Positions 32,920-44,669 of a stretch of DNA of 64,000 nt are shown one piece after another. The notes beneath the pieces are model-generated. The model was not told the origin of the DNA, searched no databases, and saw only the letters and a program-made list of their open reading frames with translations. Within the stretch, counting starts at the first letter, position 1. The number at the start of each line of letters is the position of its first letter. The stretch covers positions 77,683,199 through 77,747,198 of the forward strand of contig OW240912.1 in assembly GCA_933207985.1 (NCBI GenBank), given 5' to 3'. The stretch comes from Pelobates cultripes. Its lineage: Eukaryota > Chordata > Amphibia > Anura > Pelobatidae. Both the position numbers and the translations under genes were made by a program.

Positions 32920-33178
32920 ATTAGTTGTGTTTTGCCCCTACTTTTTCAAATTGAAAGTAGTAAACGCTATTATAAATTAATAACTAGTGATAATTTGTAT
33001 CCCTTATTTACTGTTTTATGATACAAATTGTTTCTACTTTAAAACTTTTTTTGAACAGGTATGATAAGAAATACCATCTTAAAAACATCTTTTTTCTCCT
33101 TTTATTATTTCTGCAACAGATTAATAACTGTAAATGTTTATATATTCATTTGTTTCATTTTTAAAAAAAAATTAATTT

Positions 33179-33258
33179 TTAACCCCTTAAGGACCAAACT
33201 TCTGGAATAAAAGGGAATCATGACATGTCACACATGTCATGTGTCCTTAAGGGGTTAA
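33179..33258. mobile_element. 80-bp palindromic TTAA MITE, copy 3
   Basis: TTAACCCCTTAAGGACCAAA at left, GTGTCCTTAAGGGGTTAA at right. The best-preserved copy of the family in this window. Confidence 0.88.
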
Positions 33259-33359
33259 AGGTATCGCTGATTAACTAACTACAACAAACATTGCTGCTTT
33301 GCAGTACGTTAAAGTGGTAAGTAAGCTTCTCGGGTTTCAAATAAAATTTAAAGCTATTT

Positions 33360-33908
33360 GTTTTCAGATGACAAAAAATATTGGTATTAAATGGTTAATT
33401 TTAAAGGAACCAAAATAAGGAACACAAGTAAAAGCAAGTACTCACCCATTGAGTTGAGAAATTAAACTGAAATTAACACAGGGATTATGCAAACAATTTA
33501 TAAATCATCACAAAGGAAATTGAAAGGAAGACAGGAACATAGATTTTTTTTTAAAATTAGAATTTATAAAGAACATTCCTCATTGAAACTGAAAAATCTG
33601 GATGTATACCTGTGCAGACAGGTACTGAATAGCATGCATTAGGTATCACATGCATTAGGTATAAATGTTGGGAATTCAAACTGTTTTATTCACAAATATA
33701 AAAGATATCAGGAACTCAAAGTGAATAACATTTTAGGTCAAAATAGTGGACTACAAAATATTTGTTCCAAATAAATGAATGTCCAGTTTAGATGTTTTGA
33801 CCTTAAAGTTGAAATTTACTTGTTATATTTCAAAGTTTACAATATTATATAACCTCAAATCTCAAGATCAATGTCTGGATTTTGTAATACAGCCTCTGAA
33901 TTATGTTA
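33360..33908. repeat. 0.9-kb tandem duplication, first unit
   Basis: Matches 34255-34812 in the same order. Shared blocks are the TCACCCAT/TTACCCAT block near 33443, GGATGTATACCTGTGCAG at 33600, TTTTAGGTCAAAATAGT near 33733 and TGTCTGGATTTTGTAATACA at 33871. Divergence between the units is substantial. No coding frame or transposon end was recognised. Confidence 0.7.
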
Positions 33909-34019
33909 GATGTAAGTTGGATTTAAGTCTGTCCAGAGGTAACTGAATGGCTAAATCCAGAATATTGGAAATACACAGCCAAAAAAAAACTAAATCCAAT
34001 AATTAGATGCTATTGGTAG

Positions 34020-34200
34020 CTAGGGATAGGCTGATTATCGGTTCCACAAATTAATAGAGCTGATATCCAGCATACTCCTGACAGCACTGAGTCTCCGCTT
34101 CTGTACCTGATGGTTCACCTGACAAGACACTGCATAACTCCAACACCAGTGTACACTCTCTCTCTCAACTGAATGTCACAGCCAATGGCTATTTACAAAC
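34020..34200. mobile_element. Possible hAT-like terminus between tandem units
   Basis: Starts TAGGGATAGGCTGATTATCG, resembling the frog hAT repeats that carry GCCGATAATCGG-like ends (compare 48.06-48.77 kb). The other end is not identified. Confidence 0.3.
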
Positions 34201-34254
34201 AAAATTCCTGTTTAATTAATGCTTTAACTAAGCTTTTCATATAAAACCTAATGT

Positions 34255-34812
34255 TTGGTATTGAGTGGATAATTTCATGAAAATAACTAAAATCAAGGAC
34301 ACATGTAAAAGGAAGTACTTACCCATCAAAGTAAGAAATGAAACTGAAGTTAACATGGGGTTTTTGCAATTACTTGTCAATTTAGAAAGCACGTCCCACA
34401 TCCTATGAAACTGAAAGAAAAGAAATGGAACAAGAAAAAGGTTTGTAAAAAATATCTTTTAAAAGAATTGAAACTGAACGGAACAGAAAAAAATGGATGT
34501 ATACCTGTGCAGGTAGATACTGAACATCATGCACTTGGTATACAGGATGACTTGTGGGAAATTTAAAAAATAATTCAGAGAGGGTCATTTACTAACATAT
34601 AAGTTATCAGGAATTTAATGTGAATACAATTTTAGGTCAAAATAGTAGACTTAATGTTTTTAAATTAAAGTAATATATTCAGTTTAGCTATTTTAACCTA
34701 AAATTTGAAATTCACTTTAAATTCCTCACAATTTACAATTTATAGCATTAAAAAGCCTCAAATCTCAAAGTAAATGTCTGGATTTTGTAATACAGCCTCT
34801 GAATTACGTTAA
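34255..34812. repeat. 0.9-kb tandem duplication, second unit
   Basis: Second unit of the duplication that starts at 33360. It ends at the TTAA border of the element at 34809. Confidence 0.7.
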
Positions 34813-35160
34813 AGGATCACTATAGGGTCAGGAACACAAATATGTATTCCTGACCCTATAGTGCTAAACACACTATATGGGTGGCTTGCCTCCCCTTAGC
34901 CCCCCTATAAAAGATTAAAACTTACCTAATGTCCAGTGCCGCACGGGTCCGCTGGCTCCTCTCCCTTTGTGACATCATCAAAATGGCTGATTTTAAGCCA
35001 ATCCAATGCTTTCCCATAGAGATTGGCTAAAATCGTCACTGGGCCAAATGCTGTTTTGGCCAATCAGGACCTTCTCATAGAGATGCATTGCAGAGCGTGG
35101 GGACGCTGAATGGCAGTGCAGCTTATGGTGCAGCCCCTCCAGTGGCCATCTAAAGAGCGA
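34809..35160. mobile_element. TTAA-type repeat end (piggyBac-like)
   Basis: Begins TTAAAGGATCACTATAGGGT with an immediate hairpin (GGGTCAGGAACACAAATATG against TATTCCTGACCC), a layout seen in amphibian TTAA elements. The opposite end is not found and the right limit is approximate. Confidence 0.45.
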
Positions 35161-35219
35161 TTGAACTGTATGTATGTGATCTGAGCGCCATTCGGTAATA
35201 ATGTGCGCTCAGATCTAAG

Positions 35220-35731
35220 CTATCTGGGGATAGGTTGCATGTATATGTTTTATGTAGTAATTGTAACATTGTGTAATTTTATGTCTTTTTGTAACCATGT
35301 GGTTAATGGAGTCTTGCCTCTGTCCTGGGAGATAATTTGATTACTTCCCAATTATCTCCAGGATAGAGAGGAGGGATTGTGATGTCACTGTGGGAGTGTT
35401 TTGTTTGTATTGTCTGTGATTGGCTAATATCCAATATGTGTCCCATTGTTCCATCAGGTCCCCTAGGGGAGTGTCCACCTGGTGGACACTTGCATAAATA
35501 CCAGGTAGGTAGCCCTCAATAAACCAGACCTACTTGCACTTTTCTTGAAGCCTTGGCTCATGCTTGGGGGCAGGGATACCTACACTCTGGGGATTTCTAT
35601 AATCACTTACTCCCCAGAGTAAGCTCTTGTAAGAGCTTGATTTGTTCCTGCTACGCTCTCTGGATTTAGGAGAGGTTACACGAATAGGCTCCATAGCATA
35701 GCTATCTGGCATAGCACTACTCACATACTGA
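35220..35731 (+). mobile_element. LTR fragment (promoter to U5), plus orientation
   Basis: Matches the reverse complement of about 8760-9170. It contains the conserved hairpin (35318-35337 / 35350-35370), TATA-like TTGCATAAATACC near 35490, CAATAAAC near 35517, CTTGGCTCATGCTTGGGGG, and the CCCCAGAGTAAGCTCTTGTA block. It abuts without a gap an LTR end in the opposite orientation (35732-35876), so the junction is a rearrangement. Confidence 0.65.
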
Positions 35732-36210
35732 AAGTCCCGAACGCCCCGGCATAAATACACAAATAAACCTTTCTGCAGGGTAAAATACAGCTATCAGCAC
35801 AGGGGCCATAGTCGGAAGGCAAGAGGCTAGCCAGTAGTCCCCTCCAGGCACAAGTGGCAAAGGGCACTTCGTCACACATCTTCCCTTTGGGGGGGAAGAT
35901 TAAACAGGCACCTGACCTTCTGCCGGACAGTACCTAGGTTAGTCGGGCAGCCCACCCACAAAGAAAAATACGCAGGGTAACCCCCCCACAATAAATGGTA
36001 CTGGCCTGTAGGTTCAAGTTTGTAGTGGGACAGCGCAGCACTCTCGGTCTCTCTGGTGCAGATAGGCAAACTGCTGGTGCTGCTTGGGGGGCAGAGGCCA
36101 GTGGCGCTCTGCCATGCTGCCAGCTCATCCGCTGGGGTAACCCGTGGTAAGTTAGAGACTAACAGCGCTCTGCCCAGATGCCAGATCTGCTGGGAGGGGG
36201 TCACTGGGTA

Positions 36211-37472
36211 TCACAGGCTCATCCACTGCCCCCAGGACCCGGTTGGGATGAAGCTGGGAGGGGAAGTTTCGCTTACCTCCTCCTGGCATACCTGCGGGGT
36301 TGGTTGGGCATCCCTGTAGGACTGGCACAGAGACCACGGTCCCATCTGCACCAGAGTGGTTAGGGTTGTCTTCCCCCTCTCCCAGTATCTCCGGCTGCTG
36401 TTGGAGGGGGAGGCCGGTTGCCCCCACTCCCCAGGATGCTGGTTGATGTAAGGTGGAGGATCGACCATCACCTCCTCCTGGAACACAGGCCGCCGCTGGG
36501 GAGAGAGACTGGTTGTCTCCTCTCCCGGCAAATTATACTGCTGCTGGGGATCTGGGCCGGCTGCCCAGCATCCCTGTAGGGCCGGCAGAGAGACCTCGGT
36601 CCCATCTTCGCCTGCCATCTGTGTCTCTTCATAGGCCAAGTCTATGAGGTCCCTCACCTCTGGTACCTCTGGCTGCTGTTGCAGAAGGAGGCCGGTTGCA
36701 TCCCCTCCTCAGGACACTGGATGTTGTACGGTCGAAGGATCGACCATCACCTCCTCCTGGAACTCAGGCCGCCACTGGGGAGGGAGACCGGTTGTCTCCT
36801 TTCCCTGCAAAGTATACTGCCACTAGGGAGCAGGACTGACTGTCCCTACTCCTGGTAGTATACTTGGTTGCTGTGCTAAGCTGAACAGATGTTGGTAGCT
36901 CTGCTCCAGCTCTCACTCCATTGTGACCAGACGAATCAGGTCTGGCTCAAGGTCGTCCACTCGGGGAAGATCCAGCAGAGTTTCCCTGATGTCGTGGATG
37001 TCCTAGAGCCGACATTCTGCAGGCATCCAAAGTCATTGCCCTCCTCAAAGGCCTCCCACAGTAAGCCTGGGCCATTATAATCCTCTCCTTCCGGCAGATA
37101 GTGGTTAGTCATCCAGGGGTTGCGCTGGGTGGCGTACCACTTTAGTGCCCGGTAAGCTCCATCCAGCCACAACTCCTTCCAAATCAGGTCCCACAGTTCC
37201 ATTACCCACTCATCCAGGGGTTGCTCCCCTTGTAAAGGTGACCGCAGGGCCACAAGTACCTGAAACCACTGTTCGTCACTGGGAAGGCTCTCTCTCCACC
37301 GCCGCTGTACCTCCTCTAAGGCCTCATACCACAGCTCCTACCGAGTGGCATCTCTCCAGTCCAGTATGCCCTCCTCTGATACAGGCCCATCCTACTGGGC
37401 CAAGTGTTGCTGCAATCTCCAGAGAAACTCCTCTTCACATAGGGACGCTGCACGGTCGCTACTTCGCTCCAT
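36211..37472 (-). pseudogene. Gag-like frame of the LTR element, broken
   Basis: An ATG at 37472 starts a frame about 120 bp from the primer-binding site, with in-frame stops after about 26 codons and later. The remaining stretches are rich in Trp, Leu and Glu (for example PLDEWVMELWDLIWKELWLD), followed by a proline-rich part. This fits frog Gypsy-type gag in composition and position. Similarity is not strong enough to name a subfamily. Confidence 0.5.
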
Positions 37473-37591
37473 TCTCTCGAGTTCCTCTAGGGGGCACTGT
37501 GCAAGTGCTAGCGTTGCCCTCAATTATAAATCCGTAACTCCTCACGTTACCGGTGTCTCCGAGCTGCTGGTCCTCGCACTAGGACGCCATC

Positions 37592-37608
37592 CCGCCGCTG
37601 CCACCAAA
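37592..37608 (-). other. Primer-binding-type site of the LTR element
   Basis: Directly after the 5' LTR end (..GTCACA) the minus strand reads TTTGGTGGCAGCGGCGG. The position and the TGG start are as expected for a tRNA primer site. The matching tRNA was not determined. Confidence 0.5.
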
Positions 37609-37865
37609 TGTGACGGACAGCTGGCACTCCGACTGAGTACCTCTGCCAATCGATGCTCCTTACCGGGGACTCCGAGCACTCCAACTGACACCATCAGCAC
37701 TGCTGACCCCACTTCCAGTGAAGTCCCGAACGCCCCGGCATAAATACACAAATAAACCTTTCTGCAGGGTAAAATACAGCTATCAGCACAGGGGCCATAG
37801 TCGGAAGGCAAGAGGCTAGCCAGTAGTCCCCTCCAGGCACAAGTGGCAAAGGGCACTTCGTCACA

Positions 37866-39960
37866 ACGGTCCTTAACAACCCCCAAGACATAAACAAAGA
37901 ATTCTTACTCCTCCTTTCCGGAGTGTACAACCACTCCCCCAATCTAAACGGTGGAAACAGAACCTACACCGACGCAGTCACAGCCTTCCTAGACAGAGTC
38001 CAACTTCCTAGGCCGAATTGGGACTTACTGAATTCCCTAGGCGTGGCCATTAAGGCTGACGAGGTTGACTGGCCATTGCAGAATTAAAGGGGAACAAAGC
38101 CCTGGCACCCATGGGTTCGACAACTCTTATCACAAGACTTACTGCAAACACTTAGTGCCACATCTGACAACACTATACAATGCTTGGATTGACGGGGAAA
38201 ACCCCAATCCTGACTTATCCACAGCAGATGTTGCACTCATTCCTAAACCAGGGAGATACAACACAAACATAGCCAACTACTGACCCATCTCCCTTATTAA
38301 TTTCGACTTGAAAATGTGTGCCAAACTGCTAGCCTCCCGCCTTATGCAGACCAAGTGGGCTTTGTGCCCATGAGGCAGTTGTATGAAAACACAAGATGGG
38401 CGGTTGACTTGGAACCCCTGTTACACCTCATCAGGGAAAACCCAAAGAGCAAAGGAATGAAAATAGTGAACAAGGAATTTAAGATTTCGGCATAGGCGGA
38501 CAACGTCCTGCTTACCCTCACAGACCTGAGGGTCTCAGTCCCTAATTTGCTATAGATACTAGAGACCTATAGACAGGTATCAGGCTATAAAATCAAGTCG
38601 GTAGGAATGCTACATGGTTGGGGAGGATGCCACATGGTTGGGGACTGTGATCGGTCTCAAGCTGAGTCAGCAATATATCAAATACCTTGGCGTCAAAATG
38701 ACATCAAACCCAGACGACTTGTACAAACGAAAACCTCTCGCACATGATTCCTACACTACTAAAAGCTTAAAATATGGGACTCTACGGCCTGTAACTATTC
38801 CTTTACAGGCACCCCATCGTCACTCACGCCATATCTTACAAACAAACAAAATATTCAAACATGGTCTATGGGCAACTGACTTCAAGTGACTTGAAAATAG
38901 AGGTCTACAGCGCTATTGCCAAATGTATAACTGTACATTCAGATCCTTTAAAGAATTAAAAAAAAACTAGCCCCATTAACCACAAAGGATTATTTTAGGT
39001 ATATCTAACACAGGGATTTTGCCAGACACCCACAAGTTCGAACAGCAGCGAGTGCCAAACTGATTTTTTATGAGAGGCTCTGCATGACGGAAGGGCCAAT
39101 AAAAGGTCTAATCACGACTATGTATGCGCAATTGTGTGCGCCTGACGGTGACGACAGAACACCCAAATATGTTTTGCTCTCGGAAGCAGACCTGCAGCAA
39201 ACACTGGAAAGCGGTGAATGGCAGGACATATGGGAAGCCGACGCAAAAGCTTCTATATGTGTAACACAGCAAGAACAATGCTACAAAACGCTTATGAGGT
39301 GGAACTCCACACCAGTAAAACAATTTAGAATTGGAAAGACTCCAACAGACACTTGCTGGAGGGGATGTGGGGAAAAAGGAACATACCTCAATATGTGGTG
39401 GACATGTCCAAAGGCAGAGGGGTTTTGGACTATGACCGCAAAGCTTCTGACTGAGGTAGTGCTTAGACAAATAAATAAAGATCCCTGGACCTTTCTTTTG
39501 GAGAAACCTGTGAACGGGCTAACCAACCGTGAGCAAAAGCTGGTTAAAAAAAAATCAACCTAGCAGCTAGGAGAGCAATGGCACAAACATGGCTGAATGT
39601 ACACATGCCATTGATGGACATCCAAAACATTAAAGAGACACATTTAATGGACAAACTCACTGCACAGGTGTGAGACACATACCCGCCTTCACTAAAATCT
39701 GTCAACCGTGGGAGGACTATATTGACCGCTGGGGACTGGGGATGCGTGGGGCTGTTGGGCTTTGCCGACCCGGCTGGAGATGAGATCCCTTCCAATAACC
39801 CTCTTTTCCCATATTCCCTCTCCTTATCTACTCTTCCTCTCCCACTACACACTTTACTTTCTCTTAAAAAAAATAACATTCATGATTATACATGTAGATA
39901 CCGAGACGTGCCGCCACACGCTAGCAAAGATGAATATATAACGACATACTTTAAATAATT
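37866..39960 (+). pseudogene. L1-group LINE ORF2, RT and C-terminal part
   Basis: Starts abruptly at the LTR border with VLNNPQDINKEFLLLLSGVY. It continues with HGFDNSYHKTYCKHLVPHL, ADVALIPKPGRYNTNIAN, IKYLGVKMTSNPDDLYKR and the zinc knuckle CWRGCGEKGTYLNMWWTCP near 39360. Frameshifts break it repeatedly. The 3' limit is uncertain. Confidence 0.75.
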
Positions 39961-41000
39961 ATACCGCAGGACCAAATGTACTCAGTTTCAAAGGCAAACC
40001 GACAAGTTACGTATTTTTGTAACCAATCTGCATATGCATTTTAGACCTACTCACTTACTGTCGGCTCACCTATTGTGACATGAATGTAAACAAAACGATA
40101 TGATCTCTCAAAATGAATGTAACATGAACTTATAAATAAAGAGATGTACTCACTGGTGCAGAACAAAAGAGGTTTTTCACAATCCATATGGTATATTCCC
40201 CACCAAGATATTTGATGAAACAATATTCAGGAATAAATTAGGAAGGTCCAATGTAGAATGTTATTGAAAATAAAATATAAAAGCATAATAGAGTAACACA
40301 CTGGCACATTTCACCTAATAAATAGACTTTCTCAAAGTGTTACAGGTAGAGGGACCTTCACTGCTTAAATAGAAGTAAACTATTTAAACATAACAGTCCC
40401 ATGACATTATAGTCATGTGACCAATAAAGTAATTAAATAAAACAAATTAAGACAAGGATTAATAAAAGGATATAATACTAAGATACAAAGAGACTATTTG
40501 ATTACAAAACAAGGAATAAAACCAAAGGGGATGAGGGTAAAAAGGAAAAGGTGCTGGACACATTAAGGTGGACCAAAGATGGCCACTGCTCGCATCACAT
40601 GATGGACGCAGTCGTGGTTAAAAACAAAAAATCATATGGTACACACAGGGATAAAGAGGAAAAGTTTACTTGGATAATTCACTAAAGTAAGAATTGCGAG
40701 AACCCAAAGTTAATTCAAGGAGAATTTGAAATTTAGGGACAAAATAGCCAGAATAACAGAAAAAAGATTGTAGTTGGAGAAATTTTCTTATTCAGCTATT
40801 TTGGACTAAATTTAGAAATTTACTTTGTAGTGAATTTGTAGTTGTCACTTTAATCAATTACCCTGTACGACTTTCAATACAGACAGTGTCATTCTGCAAC
40901 TGAGCTTATGCCCCAACTCTCTGTCATCCAATCAATTACATCCAGATTGGATGATATTAACATGGATAATATGCAAGTGTAATTTCCACATATAATAGAT
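39961..41000. other. Unassigned intergenic sequence
   Basis: AT-rich with no coding motif. The stretch 40140-40620 looks repeat-derived, but I cannot name it. Confidence 0.35.
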
Positions 41001-41002
41001 GA

Positions 41003-41760
41003 CTTGGGGCGGAGCCAAGCTACTGAACTGAATGGCCGCATGCTGTCTTAGCTCCGTAACCCCACGTACTGGACACCAAACGGACCCCCAGGCTGCTGTC
41101 AGTAAGAATGGTCGTAAAACAAAAAAGTCCAAAACCGACAAGCCAAGGCAGAGCATGAACATCGGCGACCTCTGGAGACAAGCGCAGGGCGCCATGGGCT
41201 CAGACATGGCTTCCTTTACCGATGACTGCTCAGATCTTTCCGAGAATTTTATACTAGGAATTGAGGTGGAACCAGCCTCAAAGGCCCCTCTTCCGACTCC
41301 CCCAAAACCGGAGGCTGAAATACCTCACTTTGTAACAGCCCTCCTAACTCCCAAGCACGCAAAACAGGTGACCCCAGAGGGGATATTTAATCTACCAAGG
41401 CCTACCAAGGATCCAGCATGTTACCTAGGGATCTCCTTGTGCGCTTCCTCAGTAACAGAGATAAAGCAGCGGTGATGAACGCAACACAAAATCAATCTCC
41501 TTACCTATTCGAGAACGTCTCTATCATTCTACACAGACCTGTTTTGGTCCACCATGGCCTGGTGATGCTCTCTCCATCCCTTCACCTCTCTCCTCCGCAC
41601 ACAAAACATGAACTACAGGTGGAGGGGACCACACACACTAATACATCATTCACCATCCACGACATGCAGGGTGAGAGAGATCTCTTACCCACCCTGGACC
41701 TACAGCAGGACTACTTACCTCCAACAGGACCGCGGACCACCTCCGCACCACCTTGAATCT
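41003..41760 (+). pseudogene. L1-group LINE 5' end and ORF1
   Basis: A GGGGCGGAGCCAAGCTACTG leader precedes a frame starting MAACCLSSVTPRTGHQTD with KNGRKTKKSKTDK and NIGDLWRQAQGAMGSDM. After an internal deletion and frameshift come PRDLLVRFLSNRDKAAVMNA and SPYLFENVSIIL, the RRM end of L1/Tx1 ORF1. It is in the same orientation as the ORF2 fragment at 37.9 kb but downstream of it, so it is a separate insertion. Confidence 0.65.
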
Positions 41761-42780
41761 GGGACCCCGCAATGGTTACCCTGTTTGTCCCCCAGCGGCT
41801 CGCGTCAGAGAAATATGTAGCAGTCACGACCTGATGGGACTTTGACAGTAAGAGAGGCCAAATCCACATCTCACTAGACCTCCTGAAGCAAGGACTAGTC
41901 CCAGCCGTTAATGCATGAGAGCGCCAAGTTTACCACAGTTTATAGCGTACAGGCTATGCCTTGCATGGTGTATTATGCTTTAATTTGTCTGTCCCAATAT
42001 TAATACTTATTTCCTCAATATCAAGAAACAAGAGCTGCATCCTGCTCGCCTCCTGCCTATACATGCAGAACATGTATAGCACACCCAGATCTAAATCGCT
42101 AATAGCATCAGCAGCTACACATCGACCGGGCCACAACTTCCCTTCCCAGGGTTAAGGGGTATATTTACCTCTCTATTCATGTTTTATTAGTTCTTATATC
42201 TTGTTACTCATGGCAAATTTTTAATTTATGGCAAAACTGACATTGATTTTAACAAATGAAAATCAGCCAATGCATACACTTGTGGCATAATTAGTACTTA
42301 CATAGCTATTATTCTTTCTTATAACATAAAACAGGATCTCATCATCCCAAATAGCTTGATTTACATCTTCAACAGCAAAAAGAATTAGAAATAAAAAAAA
42401 TAAAAAAAATTGTTATAACAAAAAACTACCAGTAGGTGTCGCCAGAGGTTAGGAAATAAGTATCGAAATAGAGTCTTTATATGTCTATTAATAAAACTTA
42501 ATTAAAATATGTTAATGCTTAAAATATAACAAGTGTGACAAGCAATATTAAAAAGGGGTAAGTAGTCCTAAATCTGTCTGTAAGATCCAAGTACAGATCC
42601 TATTTGAAAAGATAATCATATAGTATATTAAACCAATTTAAATCAAAATTACTATAGAAGGTAACCAGTCCTAAGGTGCTTCATTTAGTCATATGAAGCA
42701 GTTACAATTTTATCTGTGTTTAACTTAGGATGCATTCTTCATACTGTTTTGTTTAACCGTTAGACAACGGCAGATAGACA
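41761..42780. other. Unassigned intergenic sequence
   Basis: No feature with definable limits. It probably contains degraded LINE and Penelope flanks. Confidence 0.35.
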
Positions 42781-42854
42781 TTTCTCGTGCTGTGTATTCA
42801 GTCGTTACAAAAATCTCAAAGTTGGTATACCCCAAATTTTAAAAAGATTATCAA

Positions 42855-43202
42855 TAGTGATGTCCCGTACGGTTCGTCCAACGGTTCACCGCGAACTCAT
42901 CATTGAGTAAACTTTGACCCTGTACCTCACAGTCAGCAGACACATTCCAGCCAATCAGCAGCAGACCCTCCCTCCCAGACCCTCCCACCTCCTGGACAGC
43001 ATCCATTTAAGAATGCAACTTCAAAATGGATGCTGTCCAGGAGGTGGGAGGGTCTGGGAGGGAGGGTCTGCTGCTGATTGGCTGGAATGTGTCTGCTGAC
43101 TGTGAAGTACAGGGTCAAAGTTTACTCAATGATGAGTCCGTGGCGAACCGTTCGTGGCGAACCATTCGCGAACCGTTCAGCGAACCGTTCGGGACATCAC
43201 TA
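42855..43202. mobile_element. 348-bp palindromic hAT MITE with 8-bp target duplication
   Basis: Ends TAGTGATGTCCCG and CGGGACATCACTA. ATTATCAA is duplicated exactly at 42847-42854 and 43203-43210. The two arms are near-perfect complements around about 43018, so both strands show almost the same short open frame. It interrupts the Penelope-like frame between ..TPNFKKII and NIDLFVQLTT. Confidence 0.93.
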
Positions 43203-44593
43203 ATTATCAATATTGATTTATTTGTACAATTAACTACAGATAAAATTGAACAACTAAACATTGCACAAACACCAAAAATTACTAACTTATCTTCCATTGA
43301 AAATCAAGCCCTACAAGAACTAAGTTTGGCAAAGAATTTAATAATCAAACCATCCGATAAAGGGGGCAATATTGTACTAATGGACAAAGAAAGATATATT
43401 GATATGTGCATGATCCATCTCTGTGATGTCTCAAATTACAAAAACTTCATGGGGATGCCACTGTATAATACCAGCAGGAGTTAAAACAAATGATAAATAA
43501 GGCCAAAGATGATGAGATCATGAAATCATAGCTACTTTTTATTGCTTTCCTAAAATTCATAAGGATGCAATAAACCCACCGGGCAGACCGATAGTCTCAG
43601 GAAACAACTCATTGACTAAACAAGCGAGCAAATTTATGGAAAACGTATTACATCCCCTAGTTATTGAACTACCTTCGTATCTAAAGGATACCAAACAAAC
43701 CTTACCATTGTTAGAGAACCTTATAGTACCTCCATATACTCTTATTGCCAGCCTTGACGTGGTTTCGCTATATAACAATATACCACATGATGTCAGTTTA
43801 AAAGCTACAAATTTTTTTCTGGAAAAATCAAAAAAATTTAAAACACCACAGAAAATGTTCCTTATTGAATTGTTGGAATTTATACTTACAACTTCATGGG
43901 TTTAATGGCGAGTACTTCCTTCAAACTAGGGGCACAGCCATGGGAACGGCATGTGCCCCTAGCTATGCAAATTTATACCTAGGATGGTGGGAAACCACTA
44001 TACTGATTGAAACAACAACTACAAGGTATAACCAATACATTCTCAGTTTGCATCGGTACATAGATGATGTCCTGTTATTCTGGACAGGCCCAATCTCTAC
44101 ATTTGAAGAACTGTTATCCCAACAAAATGTAAACAACATTGGCTTAAAACTTACCAATATAATCAGTGAGGATCACTTGGAATTCCTTGACCTTACCATT
44201 AGATTAACACCAGGAGGCGAAATTGAAACAGAACTATACAGAAAACCCACGTCTTGTAATAACCTCTTGAACTGGCAGTGCCACCACCCATATAAGTTGA
44301 AGGCGGGAATTCCTTTTGGACAATACTTGAGAGCTAAAAGAAACTGTTCAAACGAGGCAATCTTTCTTGAGGAAGCCAAGACCTTGAGGAAGCGTTTCAA
44401 ACAACAAGGTTATCCCAACAGGATTTTGAAACAGGCTTTTCAAAGGGTCTCAAAAAGGGACAGGGCAACATGCCTCAGGAACCAAAAAAACTCAACCCAA
44501 AAAACAAATTATAAGATGCATCGGAACTTACGATCAGTTCTGGAACCCGGTTCGCAAATTTTTTTCGGACAACTGGCCCATTGTAACCCATGA
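43203..44593 (+). pseudogene. Penelope-like reverse transcriptase domain
   Basis: Three open stretches in shifting frames cover the RT: LSLAKNLIIKPSDKGGNIVL near 43330, PPYTLIASLDVVSLYNNIP near 43730 (catalytic Asp), LQTRGTAMGTACAPSYANLY near 43925, and LHRYIDDVLLFW near 44055 (catalytic DD). Then EFLDLTIRL and TELYRKPTSCNNLLNW follow. The frame breaks near 43480 and 43905 are small indels. Confidence 0.85.
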
Positions 44594-44669
44594 TAAAGAT
44601 GTAGCAAACAGCATCCAACAGTTTAGTAGTATTACTACCCGACGACCACAAAACTTACGTGACCTTCTA

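Larger units (their letters stand above)
35732..37865 (-). mobile_element. Non-autonomous Gypsy-like LTR retrotransposon
   Basis: On the minus strand: 5' LTR 37865-37609 (257 bp, TGTGACGAAG to CCGTCACA); primer-binding-type TTTGGTGGCAGCGG at 37608-37592; a gag-like decayed frame; and a polypurine tract AAAGGGAAGATG just before the 3' LTR start at 35876. The first 145 bp of the two LTRs (35732-35876 and 37721-37865) look identical by eye, implying recent insertion. The rest of the 3' LTR is missing or replaced at 35731. No protease, RT or integrase is seen, so it depended on a helper element. Confidence 0.75.

Noticed and set aside
33430..34345. Tiny exon-like segments ending in GGGTGAGT and GGGTAAGT on the minus strand of the tandem units
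   Set aside because: There is no coding homology and the acceptor candidates are weak. Kept only as a remark on the duplication.
42914..43118. Two nearly identical 61-codon frames on opposite strands
   Set aside because: They are mirror reads of the palindromic hAT MITE, not genes.
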